DNA of 64,000 nucleotides from Pseudomonadales bacterium (GTDB lineage: Bacteria; Pseudomonadota; Gammaproteobacteria; Pseudomonadales; JAHRWD01). The notes beneath the pieces are model-generated. The model was not told the DNA's origin, did no database searches, and saw only the letters and a list, made by a program, of their open reading frames with translations. A program made the translations under genes and the position numbers. Location of the stretch: contig JAHRWD010000059.1 in assembly GCA_019090315.1 (NCBI GenBank), positions 23,557 to 87,556 of the forward strand, written 5' to 3'. Shown here piece after piece: positions 20,831 through 30,687 of the stretch. How positions within the stretch are numbered: position 1 is the first letter of the stretch; each line of letters opens with the position of its first letter.

Positions 20831-23189
20831 CTGAAGACTGAAGCCTCTCTTCCGAGAACTTACTGTAGTCTGTAGCTCTACGAATCGGTTTGCGGCCAGT
20901 CGCCTTAATCCAGCATTCAAGCTCCATCGCTGTTACCTCTTGCCCAAATGAAGCACCGGCAGATCTGGAAATTGACTCATTCATCAACGTTCCTCCCAGG
21001 TCATTCGCACCAGCATTTAAACAGGCAATGGCACCCGCCTGCCCCAGCTTTGGCCAGGACACTTGAATATTACTGATATGCGGGTGCAGGCCGAGGCGTG
21101 CTACCGCATGCATTAAAAGAGTCTCCCGATAAGTTGGTCCCTTTCGAGCCATACCTCGACGAAATAGTGGTGATTCCATATGCACATAGGGCAATGGCAC
21201 AAACTCTGTAATTTTGCCCAAACCACCCTGTATCGCTTTTTTCTGCAGTGACCGTATCGTTACAAGATGACGAGCCCAATGCTCAGGCCCGTCAATGTGC
21301 CCAAACATGATGGTCGAAGTGGTATCTATTCCTGCTTGATGCGCAGATGAGATCACTTCACACCACTGACTCGTATCGATTTTATCGGGGCTCAGTTTTG
21401 CACGAACTCTTTCATCAAGGATCTCCGCCGCAGTTCCGGGCATACTGTTTAAACCTGCCTTTTTCAGCTCAGCCAAAAACTGCTGGACCGACAACCCCAG
21501 GGTGCTGGCACCCTGCCATACCTCAAGCGGTGAAAAGGCGTGAATATGAAGGCCAGGGGCAGCCTGTTTGACGGCTTTCAATATATCCAGATAGGTTTCA
21601 CCGGTATATTCCGGATGTATGCCGCCCTGCATACAGACTTCAGTTGCGCCTTTGTCCTGTGCTTCTACTACACGCGTGGCGATTTCGTCCAACCCCAGCT
21701 TATAGGGTTTATCACGCAGGTTTTCCCGCACCCTACCCTTGGCAAATGCACAAAAACCACAACTGAAATAGCAAATATTGGTGTAATTGATATTTCGATT
21801 GATAACATAGGAAACTTCATCACCATTTATCTGTTTGCGCAACCTGTCAGCGCTCTCGCATACATAGTCAAAATCGCTACCGCGCGCGTGAAACAGCTGT
21901 TCCAGATCTCGCTCCGACAGCTCGTTGTCCTCGAATACGGCTTCGACAATACCTGTAATTTCAGAGCTCGGTGATACTCGACGCGGGTTCGCTACAGGAA
22001 TCCGCTGCTCTTTACCCACAAACCAATCACTATCCCGAATATAACCACTTCCATCCAGAGTGCTTAACAGCGCTTTGTGTAGATCTTTATCTACCCACTT
22101 TTCGATATTTTTTGCATAGCTGGGATAAACCGGCGCACGCTGAACCAAGAATTTTCCAGCGGCTTCAGTTTGTCGCGCAAGATCATCGAGATGTGGCCAG
22201 GGTGCTTCGGGATTCACATGGTCAGGAGTCACTGGGGATACGCCGCCCCAGTCGTTGATCCCTGCCTCAATCAGCTGCGCAAGCACTCCGGGATTGAGGT
22301 TGGGTGGCACCTGAATATTCATTTCAGAGCCCAATACAATACGACTTACCGCCAGTGTCCAGAGTAATTCGTTCAGATCTGGCTCCGGGGCATTCGCCAT
22401 CAGCGTTCCGGGTTTGGCGCGGAAATTTTGAACGATCACTTCCTGAATATGGCCATATTGTTGATGCAGCTCCCGAATCTTAAGCAATGCTTCAATACGT
22501 TCCCGGCGGGTTTCGCCAATACCTATCAGGATGCCTGTGGTGAAAGGAACCCTGGCTTTACCCGCTGCTTTTAATGTAGCGATACGCGCCGCCGGCTGTT
22601 TATCCGGTGAGCCAAAGTGCGGCCCTCCCCTTTCCGATAATCGCTCGGCGCTGGTCTCCAGCATAGTACCCATCGATATCGAACCGCGACGTAGCTCGGT
22701 CAATTCGTCAAATGTCATACAACCCGGATTGAGATGTGGCAACAAACCGGTCTCTGTGTAGATTGCCCGGGACACCTTTGCCAGATATTCCAGCGTTGAG
22801 CTACAACCCAACTTCTCCAACGCTTCACGGGCTGCTCGATACCGTAGCTCTGGTCGTTCGCCCAGTGTGAGCAGCGCTTCCGTACAGCCCATCTCGGCGC
22901 CGCGGCGGGCAATCTCCAGAGCCTGTTCGATCGATAGATACAGGGATTCAACCTGCTTTGGTGTTTTAGCAAAAGTACAGTAATGACAAACGTCCCTGCA
23001 CAGTTGAGTGAGAGGGATGAATACCTTACGTGAATAGGAGATCAGTTTTCCATGCTGTTGATCTCTCATCGCGGCAGCAATTTCCATCAATCCAGCGGTA
23101 TCTGTCTCGTCCGCTAGTCGCAGCGCCTGTTGCTCGCTGATGAGAGTGTCGCGATCGAACTGAAACGATGGACGATTAAAGCTATTCAT
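20802..23189 (-). CDS. fbiC: Fused FO synthase (CofH/CofG), FbiC-type 7,8-didemethyl-8-hydroxy-5-deazariboflavin synthase
   Basis: 795 aa with two radical SAM CX3CX2C motifs: 'CRDVCHYC' (CofG-like half) and 'CYFSCGFC' (CofH-like half). Confidence 0.95.
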   Translation of the reverse strand: MNSFNRPSFQFDRDTLISEQQALRLADETDTAGLMEIAAAMRDQQHGKLISYSRKVFIPLTQLCRDVCHYCTFAKTPKQVESLYLSIEQALEIARRGAEMGCTEALLTLGERPELRYRAAREALEKLGCSSTLEYLAKVSRAIYTETGLLPHLNPGCMTFDELTELRRGSISMGTMLETSAERLSERGGPHFGSPDKQPAARIATLKAAGKARVPFTTGILIGIGETRRERIEALLKIRELHQQYGHIQEVIVQNFRAKPGTLMANAPEPDLNELLWTLAVSRIVLGSEMNIQVPPNLNPGVLAQLIEAGINDWGGVSPVTPDHVNPEAPWPHLDDLARQTEAAGKFLVQRAPVYPSYAKNIEKWVDKDLHKALLSTLDGSGYIRDSDWFVGKEQRIPVANPRRVSPSSEITGIVEAVFEDNELSERDLEQLFHARGSDFDYVCESADRLRKQINGDEVSYVINRNINYTNICYFSCGFCAFAKGRVRENLRDKPYKLGLDEIATRVVEAQDKGATEVCMQGGIHPEYTGETYLDILKAVKQAAPGLHIHAFSPLEVWQGASTLGLSVQQFLAELKKAGLNSMPGTAAEILDERVRAKLSPDKIDTSQWCEVISSAHQAGIDTTSTIMFGHIDGPEHWARHLVTIRSLQKKAIQGGLGKITEFVPLPYVHMESPLFRRGMARKGPTYRETLLMHAVARLGLHPHISNIQVSWPKLGQAGAIACLNAGANDLGGTLMNESISRSAGASFGQEVTAMELECWIKATGRKPIRRATDYSKFSEERLQSSANLDLQQIL

Positions 23190-23935
23190 AACCGCTGTTC
23201 CTTCGGCTTGCCAGTATCCAGTCTAGCGGTGTCCAGCTTAGCAGCGTCGATAGATGGATTCAGTGCCCTGAGGTTTTGATTTATCCAACTCAGAGTGCGG
23301 CTGTCCGCTCTCAATTTATGCTGATTTAGCAACAAAGAATTCAGATCATCCGGTGTATCAATATCCAGAGCAAAGGAGGGAAGATCCGGAAAAAACAGGT
23401 TTGCAACCAGCTTTTGTGCCTGCAGTTTGTGCAGTTGGTAACTATGCTCGCCATAGCTGAATTCAATGAGGTCCGGTGGTGAGACCAGCATAGCGTTGGT
23501 GCCGTCGGCGTTCTGATCAGATACCAATGCAAGGGTCGGCGCTTCGCCGGCACAAGTATTCCCCAGTTCAACAAGTTTTCGTATCTCCACACAGCTAATC
23601 AATGGAATATCAGCGGGCAGCACCAGCATCTTCTCGACACCCTGTTGTACCAGGTGGTTCGCGGCTTTGTTAATGGCGGCATTCAAACCCGAATCAATGG
23701 GTTCCTGCAATATTAAAGCTCCATAAGCACTAGCCAGCTCAAGGGCCTGGGGTTCACTGGAAACCATCAGCACCTTATCGATCTGTTCGACCTGGCTCAG
23801 AGCAACCAGCACATCTTCCAGCATTGCCAGGACCAGATTTTTCCGAGTCTGGCCATCGAGGCAGTCGGATAAACGGCTCTTCGCTTCAGCGAATGATTTA
23901 ACGGGAACCACCGCCCAAGTTGAACAATCAGCCAT
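23186..23935 (-). CDS. cofC: 2-phospho-L-lactate (or related) guanylyltransferase, F420 biosynthesis
   Basis: 'WAVVPVKSFAEAKSRLSDCL...MVSSEP...LPADIPLISCVEI'; overlaps fbiC by 4 nt. Confidence 0.9.
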   Translation of the reverse strand: MADCSTWAVVPVKSFAEAKSRLSDCLDGQTRKNLVLAMLEDVLVALSQVEQIDKVLMVSSEPQALELASAYGALILQEPIDSGLNAAINKAANHLVQQGVEKMLVLPADIPLISCVEIRKLVELGNTCAGEAPTLALVSDQNADGTNAMLVSPPDLIEFSYGEHSYQLHKLQAQKLVANLFFPDLPSFALDIDTPDDLNSLLLNQHKLRADSRTLSWINQNLRALNPSIDAAKLDTARLDTGKPKEQRL

Positions 23936-24929
23936 TTGAACCCGACAAACTCAGCGCAAACGCCAGGGTTTGCGTTGCTAGCGATTGCTTGATCTGCAAA
24001 TCCACCATCATGGTATCGGTAACCAATACCGGCAAGCCCGTTGATCGTATGGTTTGCGCCTGACTGCTATCCAGTTGATCTATTACCATTCCGTCGAGCA
24101 GGTCACCATAGTGAGCCGCGATTGCTGCCGGAGTGGCGGGCACATCAAGCTCCGCCATCATTTTTGCAGCGGGACCTTTAATTGCAACGCCGCCTACAAT
24201 TGGCGAGATCGCCAGTACTTTTGCTGGACTGCTGATCAATGTCTGCCGAACACCGGGTAAGGCAAGAATGGGATCGATACTGACGTAAGGGTTTGAGGGG
24301 CAAATAATGATTGCAGCGAGATCCGGATCATTTAATCGATGCAAAAAATCAGGGGAAGCGGTTGCCGATTCAATACCATCAAAACTGAAACCGACCACCT
24401 GCGGCAGACATTGTTGCTCTACAAAATAACGCTGAAAAGGTAGATTTTCTATTTTCGCCTGCTGCCCAGATTTTGTATTTTCCTTAACTTTCACAATAGT
24501 ACGAACAGGGTCATCACTCATTGGGATCAAGCTATGCTGAATCCCGAACGCCTTTGCGAATGACTGGGTTATCTTACTGAGGCTTCGGCCCTGTCTAAGT
24601 TGCTGAGTACGTAATACGTGCAGCGCCAAATCCCGATCCCCAAGCTGAAACCAGTCTTCACCATTAAGTTCACGAACTGTTTCCATAAAATTCCAGGTTT
24701 CGTCCCGCCGGCCCCAGCCCATCTCCTGGTTGTCGCGCCCCGACAATGCATACAGGTGTGTATCAATATCGGGACTGATATGTAGGCCGAGTTGTTCAAA
24801 GTCATCACCGCTGTTGATCACTATCGACAGTTGTTCAGGCGGCAAAATTTTAGTTAAACCCAGCGCCAGTTTTGCACCACCGACACCACCAGATAATGCC
24901 AGTACGGTCTGCTTAGGTTTCAAATTCAT
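23928..24929 (-). CDS. cofD: 2-phospho-L-lactate transferase, F420 biosynthesis
   Basis: 'ALSGGVGGAKLALGL', 'VINSGDDFEQLGLHISPDIDTHLYALSG', 'ICPSNPYVSIDPILALPG'. Confidence 0.95.
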   Translation of the reverse strand: MNLKPKQTVLALSGGVGGAKLALGLTKILPPEQLSIVINSGDDFEQLGLHISPDIDTHLYALSGRDNQEMGWGRRDETWNFMETVRELNGEDWFQLGDRDLALHVLRTQQLRQGRSLSKITQSFAKAFGIQHSLIPMSDDPVRTIVKVKENTKSGQQAKIENLPFQRYFVEQQCLPQVVGFSFDGIESATASPDFLHRLNDPDLAAIIICPSNPYVSIDPILALPGVRQTLISSPAKVLAISPIVGGVAIKGPAAKMMAELDVPATPAAIAAHYGDLLDGMVIDQLDSSQAQTIRSTGLPVLVTDTMMVDLQIKQSLATQTLAFALSLSGSNG

Positions 24930-25726
24930 CGAAACAGATCTCGCTCTGTTTCCCGTTGCAAGACTTCAGCGCCACAATCATGGTTTTCCGCATCACCCAA
25001 TGACGCACCTCTGATCAGCACAATCGGTCTTGCCTCGGCCGCTTGCCCCATCAACAGGGAAGCCGCGCTAGCCAGCTCGTCGGCATAACCCAGTTCGGTA
25101 GCCTGTAACTGCTGATCAAACAAATCGGATTCACCACATAAATCATGTAATGGCTCAAGGCCAGACACCCCGATAGCAAGACCGACGGTGCCTTTTCGCC
25201 AGGCTCGGCCAACGCTGTCGCTGATCACCACACCTACATCCACATCCAGGGTTGCTTTCAACTGTTTGCGAATTTTTTCAGCCGATCGGTTCGGGTTTTG
25301 GGGCAGTAGTAATACTCGAGTATCCGCTTCAAATTCAGCTTCATTAGTTGCGTAACCATTACTAATATTGGAATGATCAATACCCGCGTTAGCATGAATC
25401 AGCCCAAGTCGATGCTGCACGATTAATACCCCGGGCACAGCTCTGATCACCTGTTGGGATTCGGACAAAATCAACTCTACCAGACGTGGATCTTTTCCTA
25501 CTTTTTCTGCCAGATGTTTTGCATCGTCGGAAACTGTTACTGAAACCAGGTCACGATAACAATCCTCGGATTTTGAGATAATTTTCTGGGCAATCACAAC
25601 AATGTCACCGTTTTTAAGATCTAGCCCGCTTTCTTTTACGCCATCAATAATGATTTCGTCTAAATCATTCCCCGGTTCTACCAGAGGAATATTCTTTAGT
25701 GCAAATAGCTGTATTTCGTCGCTCAT
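24926..25726 (-). CDS. cofE: Coenzyme F420-0:L-glutamate ligase
   Basis: 'LKNGDIVVIAQKIISKSE...', 'VVISDSVGRAWRKGTVGLAIGVSGLEPLHDL'; single-domain CofE without a C-terminal nitroreductase-like domain; start at MSDEIQ. Confidence 0.95.
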   Translation of the reverse strand: MSDEIQLFALKNIPLVEPGNDLDEIIIDGVKESGLDLKNGDIVVIAQKIISKSEDCYRDLVSVTVSDDAKHLAEKVGKDPRLVELILSESQQVIRAVPGVLIVQHRLGLIHANAGIDHSNISNGYATNEAEFEADTRVLLLPQNPNRSAEKIRKQLKATLDVDVGVVISDSVGRAWRKGTVGLAIGVSGLEPLHDLCGESDLFDQQLQATELGYADELASAASLLMGQAAEARPIVLIRGASLGDAENHDCGAEVLQRETERDLFR

Positions 25727-25745
25727 ATGAATAATTATTTTGCTA

Positions 25746-26417
25746 TCAATCAGAGGAAGAACCAAGGCCAGTGATCCGAATACCGGCGTGACCTTTGTAG
25801 CGTTTATTGATATGGATTAGCACAGAGGTCAATGCCTCTGCGACCACGGCGTTGTCCAGCGGCCCCGCGTGATAGGCATTTATACCCGCCAATTCCGCTA
25901 GTTCGATCACCTGCTCACGGGCTTTTGGATCATCCCCTGTTACCAACACGTCACAATCAACAGGACCTGTTGCCTGTAAATTTGCAGCAGCAACATTTTG
26001 AAATGCAGAGACTACATTGACATCTTCTCCCAATATTTTCTGAGTGATTAGTGCGGCTGCGCCCTGCTCTGGCAATTGCACCCGCGCAACCTTTGGTGGT
26101 ACCAACGGCACGGTGACGTCTATAAAGATCTTTCCCTGGGCGCATTCTTTGATCTCATTTAACAGATCAGCCTGATGACTAAAGGGCACGGTGAGCACCA
26201 GAATATCCCCAGCCTCAGCGGCAGCGCGGTTATCTAGCCCTGCCCGAAATGTCACACCATACTTTTCAGAAAGTTCAGCCACTGCGGTTTCCGCCTTTTG
26301 CTGACTGCGGGAACCAATCACCACGGGTAAGCCAGCCGCAGCCCAGCGCCATGCAAGCCCGCTACCGAGTGCGCCAGAACCGCCCAAAATCGCAATTACA
26401 GGTTTTTGATCTGTCAT
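25746..26417 (-). CDS. npdG: NADPH-dependent F420 reductase (Fno-like)
   Basis: 'AILGGSGALGSGLAWRWAAAGLPVVIGSRSQQKA', in the F420 operon. Confidence 0.88.
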   Translation of the reverse strand: MTDQKPVIAILGGSGALGSGLAWRWAAAGLPVVIGSRSQQKAETAVAELSEKYGVTFRAGLDNRAAAEAGDILVLTVPFSHQADLLNEIKECAQGKIFIDVTVPLVPPKVARVQLPEQGAAALITQKILGEDVNVVSAFQNVAAANLQATGPVDCDVLVTGDDPKAREQVIELAELAGINAYHAGPLDNAVVAEALTSVLIHINKRYKGHAGIRITGLGSSSD

Positions 26418-26639
26418 AGTTGCAGTGTCTACCGTTGTAGAAAATGCCACATTCTACAATAGATCCCGAACAGAAAAGTCTATCCATTGATCCAGGTCTA
26501 TTTTGTGGGTGGATTTGTAGAATTGACGGCCGTAAACTGAAGGCAATCTGTTTTTGGAAAAGAACCTGCAGGCTAACTATATTACCCGGTAGGAACAGAT
26601 TGGAGACTGATACTCACTTACAAAAAAAGGGACAACGCT

Positions 26640-27800
26640 ATGGATTTTACACTATCCGATGAACACCAGATGATTCTCGATTCGGCGGATAAAATCGCCG
26701 TTAAATATAATCGAAAATATATTTTAGAGCACTCCAAAAACAAATCCTTTCCGCAAGAAATGTGGGACGAGATGGGAGATCAGGGCTTTCTGGGCATAAG
26801 CTGCCCCTCTGAATATGGCGGAGCCGGCATGGGCGTAACGGCTCTTTCACTTCTGCAGGAACGTTTGGCGGAGCACGGGGTTGCACCGCTCTATTTTGTT
26901 GTTAACCAGGGTATCGCAATTCCGGTTATTGGCAAACACGGCACTGAAGAACAGAAAGAGCGCTGGCTGCCGGATATGGCTATGGGCACCAGCCGATGCT
27001 GTTTTGCGATCACTGAACCGAACTCCGGCACCAATACCTTTAAAATGAAATCGCTCGCAAAACCAGATGGTGATGACTTCATTCTTAACGGTTCAAAACT
27101 TTTTATCAGTGCCGTTAACCACGTCAACAAAATGCTGATTGTTGCGCGTACAGAGTCCTATTCAGATCACGATACCAGAAAGAAAGGTTTGACCCTGTTT
27201 GTGGTGGATACAGACACACCGGGCCTGACCTACGACCGGATGGACACTCAGCTGGCAGGTACCGCCAGTCAGTTTTTTGTCTATTTTAATGATGTAAGAA
27301 TACCCAAAGAAAATGTATTGGGTGAAGTGGGCAAAGGCCTGAATGTACTATTTGACTCACTTAACCCGGAGCGAATTATTGTGGCCTCCGGTGCAGTAGG
27401 CGCTGGCCGCTATGTGATTAAGCGCGCAGTGGAATATGCCAACGAGCGAATCATCTTTGATAAGCCGATCTCCTCCTATCAAGGCCTGCAACATCCGCTT
27501 GCGGAAGCCAAGGCACTGCTTGAAACCGCGTCATTGATGACCAGGAAAGCTGCCTGGGCACAGGATGCGGGGGAAAATGCTGGTGAATTTGCCAACATAG
27601 CCAAATACACAGCAGCAGAGGCCAACTTCAAGGCGGCGGATGCAGCCATGCAGGTACACGGTGGTTATGCGTTTACTGAAAGTATGGATATGCTGGATCA
27701 CTTCATTGGTGCACGTCTTGGTAAGATTGCGCCGATCAACCGTGAAATGAACCTTAACTATATTGGTGAGCATGTTTTAGGCATGCACAAATCCTACTGA
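26640..27800 (+). CDS. Acyl-CoA dehydrogenase
   Basis: 'CFAITEPNSGTNTFKMKS', 'MQVHGGYAFTESMDMLDHFIGARLGKI' ACAD motifs. Confidence 0.95.
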   Translation: MDFTLSDEHQMILDSADKIAVKYNRKYILEHSKNKSFPQEMWDEMGDQGFLGISCPSEYGGAGMGVTALSLLQERLAEHGVAPLYFVVNQGIAIPVIGKHGTEEQKERWLPDMAMGTSRCCFAITEPNSGTNTFKMKSLAKPDGDDFILNGSKLFISAVNHVNKMLIVARTESYSDHDTRKKGLTLFVVDTDTPGLTYDRMDTQLAGTASQFFVYFNDVRIPKENVLGEVGKGLNVLFDSLNPERIIVASGAVGAGRYVIKRAVEYANERIIFDKPISSYQGLQHPLAEAKALLETASLMTRKAAWAQDAGENAGEFANIAKYTAAEANFKAADAAMQVHGGYAFTESMDMLDHFIGARLGKIAPINREMNLNYIGEHVLGMHKSY

Positions 27801-27838
27801 TCCACGAATATTTTGGAGATGACTTTTTGAGCTCGTCG

Positions 27839-27876
27839 GGGGGTAGATATTGTAGATATCTACCCCTTTTTTTTGG
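27839..27876 (+). terminator. Rho-independent terminator
   Basis: GGGGTAGATAT-TGTAG-ATATCTACCCC followed by TTTTTTTT, just after the ACAD stop. Confidence 0.9.
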
Positions 27877-28066
27877 TGCACGGATAGATAGATCAAAAGT
27901 TGCTTTATCTAAAGACCGGCAGCTGGAATACGGTGCGCGCATGAGCTATCCTCACTTTAAACTGGGGTTCTTCCTGCATTATGCATGAAGAGCCACTACT
28001 GGATCGTTATTATAGTTTCAAAAGATTTTTCACCCGCTCAAGTTTGGGCTTATCAGGTAGCAATAG

Positions 28067-28519
28067 ATGGATAATATTTGGCTTCTTGCAGGAATTAGCA
28101 TTGCAATTGGTGTGATAGCAGGCGCATGTGGCTTTTGGCTGATCGCTGGTCGCGATAAAAACGGTGCCATAGGATCGAAAAAACAGATCCGGGACCTGAC
28201 TGAAAAGCTTGAAGTGCAGCAACAACAAATTGATGCGCATTTTGTAACGACGGCAGACCTGGTGAATAAACTTACACTTACCTATAAGGAAGTTTACGAT
28301 CATCTTTCCCAGGGCGCACAAACTTTATGCGATCTTGATGCAGCAACGCAGGTTCTTGATGCACGAAAAAATGTAGCCAAGCTCATTGCATCGGATGACG
28401 CGCGTGACATCAACCCGGATCCCACTGGACCAGCAAAAGACTACGCACCCAAAGCGCCTGATACAACCGGTACGCTGTCTGAAGGCTATGGTTTTACCAA
28501 TGATAACCGCAACACTTAA
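28067..28519 (+). CDS. DUF1043 (YhcB/ZapG-like) inner-membrane protein
   Basis: N-terminal TM 'WLLAGISIAIGVIAGACGFWLIAG' followed by a coiled coil and 'YKEVYDHLSQGAQTL'. Confidence 0.85.
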   Translation: MDNIWLLAGISIAIGVIAGACGFWLIAGRDKNGAIGSKKQIRDLTEKLEVQQQQIDAHFVTTADLVNKLTLTYKEVYDHLSQGAQTLCDLDAATQVLDARKNVAKLIASDDARDINPDPTGPAKDYAPKAPDTTGTLSEGYGFTNDNRNT

Positions 28520-29298
28520 ACAGGATTGTCGATATCAATAAACCGGTGTTCAATATCGAGAACACCGGCCAGATACTCCCCCACCGCCTGAACGCCGTAT
28601 CGCTCGGTGGCATGATGACCCGCCGCATAAAAATGAATACCCGCTTCCTGTGCCTGATGAAAGGTTTGCTCTGACGCTTCACCGGTTAAATAGGCATCAA
28701 GCTGCATATCAATAGCCAAACCTATCATTCCTTGCGCCCCACCGGTACACCAGCCAATGGTTTCAATTTTCTGCTGCTCTTTTAATTGATTCGTCACATC
28801 AATATGCAGTGGAGTTCGATTTAATCGATCTTCAATCACGTTGGCTAATTCACTACCGGACATCGGCTGTTTGAGTCTACCAAAAGAACCAACCCCGCTT
28901 GAATTTCCACTATCAAGTTCAAGTTTTCCTACGGTTTCAAAATCGAGCAGATTGGCTAATTGAGCATTGTTACCATACACAGGGTGGCCATCGAGTGGCA
29001 GATGATAAGCCAGCAAACTCACATTGTTTTCAATCAGGGTTTTTATTCGATGGAATTTTGGACCTACCAGCTCCGGTGCTTCACCCTGCCAGAAATACCC
29101 ATGATGAACCAGAATAGCATCTGCCTGCACCGCTATCGCTTCATCTAGCAGTGCCTGACAGGCGGTTACCCCTGTGACCAGCTGATTGATCTGTTTTTTA
29201 CCCTGGACTTGCAGGCCATTGGGGCAGAAATCTTTCCACATAGTTGGTTGTAGCAGTTGATCCAGTGTAGCCACCAGTTTTTGCAATTCTATACCCAT
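28516..29298 (-). CDS. Nif3-like dinuclear metal centre protein (YbgI family)
   Basis: 'FCPNGLQVQG', 'ILVHHGYFW', 'AYHLPLDGHPVYGNN', 'AAGHHATERYGVQA'. Confidence 0.93.
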   Translation of the reverse strand: MGIELQKLVATLDQLLQPTMWKDFCPNGLQVQGKKQINQLVTGVTACQALLDEAIAVQADAILVHHGYFWQGEAPELVGPKFHRIKTLIENNVSLLAYHLPLDGHPVYGNNAQLANLLDFETVGKLELDSGNSSGVGSFGRLKQPMSGSELANVIEDRLNRTPLHIDVTNQLKEQQKIETIGWCTGGAQGMIGLAIDMQLDAYLTGEASEQTFHQAQEAGIHFYAAGHHATERYGVQAVGEYLAGVLDIEHRFIDIDNPV

Positions 29299-29399
29299 GC
29301 TTCCAGCAGTCCTTAAATTGTCGTTTTTGTTCGAGCTGTTTTTACCTGCAGAATTAAAGATATAATCAAACCCATTTTCTGCAGCACACCGAGCCAGCC

Positions 29400-30518
29400 A
29401 TGAAATTATCGATACGCTATTTTGCCATCCCCGTCTGCATCGGGCTGATGGCGGGATTCGCTGTTATTTTACTGCAAGCTGGATCGATGTCGATATTTGA
29501 TCGGCCACAGGAACAACCCATTGTGGCACGTGATGTTTTTTCCTATGCCGATGCAATTGCTATGGCGACTCCCGCAGTGGTTAACATCTACACAAAAAAA
29601 GCCACAATCAGGAAAAACCCATCTCTATTTGATGATCCGTTTTTTCGACAATTTTTTGGTCCAGAGGGTGTCTCACCACGCCAGAACACCCAAAGTAGCC
29701 TGGGCTCAGGCGTGATCGTCAGCGAGCAAGGTTACATTGTCACCAACTATCATGTCATTGAAGGTGCTAGCGATATCATTGTGCTGTTGCAGGATGGTAG
29801 AAGCAGCAATGCGAAAGTAATCGGAACCGATGCAGAATCCGATATCGCTGTACTAAAAACGGAGCTCACCGGGCTTACCCCAATCAAACTGGCAAGAGCA
29901 CATCGCGTCGAAGTTGGTGATGTAGTATTTGCTATTGGCAACCCCTTTGGCGTTGGCCAGACGGTCACCATGGGCATAATCAGTGCTACTGGTCGTGCCG
30001 GGCTGGGATTAAACCGACTTCAGAACTTTATCCAGACGGATGCAGCGATCAACCCGGGGAATTCAGGAGGAGCATTAGTTAATGCTAACGGTGCTCTTAT
30101 TGGTATCAACAGCGCCCTGTTTTCACGTTCTGGTGGCTCACAAGGTATCGGATTTGCCATTCCATCAGATTACGCAAGGAAAACACTATTAGCCTTGATT
30201 AACGATGGTCATGTAACCCGCGGATGGCTCGGCATAGATGCCCGTGAAATTTTAGTGAACCAAACCACTGGTACTGAGGTGACCGCCCGAAAGGGAATTT
30301 TAATTGACCGGGTTCACGAAAACAGTCCAGCCCAGCACGCGGGCCTGGAAAACGGCGACATTATAATCAGCATAAACGACACCTACGTAAAGAATGGGCG
30401 CAATACAGCCGCAAAAATTGTCAATTCAAAGCCCGGTCAAACACTGGATATTGGCGTGATTCGTGATGCCAGGGTGAGCCGCCATAAAGTGGTTATTGGG
30501 ATACGGCCGCCAACCTGA
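29400..30518 (+). CDS. DegS/AlgW-type periplasmic serine protease (single PDZ)
   Basis: 'SLGSGVIVSEQGYIVTNYHVI', catalytic 'INPGNSGGALVNANG', one C-terminal PDZ. Confidence 0.92.
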   Translation: MKLSIRYFAIPVCIGLMAGFAVILLQAGSMSIFDRPQEQPIVARDVFSYADAIAMATPAVVNIYTKKATIRKNPSLFDDPFFRQFFGPEGVSPRQNTQSSLGSGVIVSEQGYIVTNYHVIEGASDIIVLLQDGRSSNAKVIGTDAESDIAVLKTELTGLTPIKLARAHRVEVGDVVFAIGNPFGVGQTVTMGIISATGRAGLGLNRLQNFIQTDAAINPGNSGGALVNANGALIGINSALFSRSGGSQGIGFAIPSDYARKTLLALINDGHVTRGWLGIDAREILVNQTTGTEVTARKGILIDRVHENSPAQHAGLENGDIIISINDTYVKNGRNTAAKIVNSKPGQTLDIGVIRDARVSRHKVVIGIRPPT

Positions 30519-30603
30519 TCGGCACCTTAAATATCCCATATAGTTTCGCTGCTTCACCCAGGAAATCGCTGAAACTGGCTTTCTACAAACGCTGAAAGTT
30601 GTG

Positions 30604-30631
30604 TTGCATTGTAAAATGTATAGATTATACT
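30604..30631 (+). promoter_or_regulatory. Putative lexA promoter with overlapping palindrome GTATA-GAT-TATAC (30618-30630)
   Basis: TTGCAT-N16-TATACT upstream of lexA; 5-bp inverted repeat overlaps the spacer and -10; no canonical CTGTN8ACAG box seen. Confidence 0.4.
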
Positions 30632-30687
30632 GCTCAAACAATCACTGCTGTTAAAGGCAAATCGCCATTTTTTTGTAAGAGCAATCT

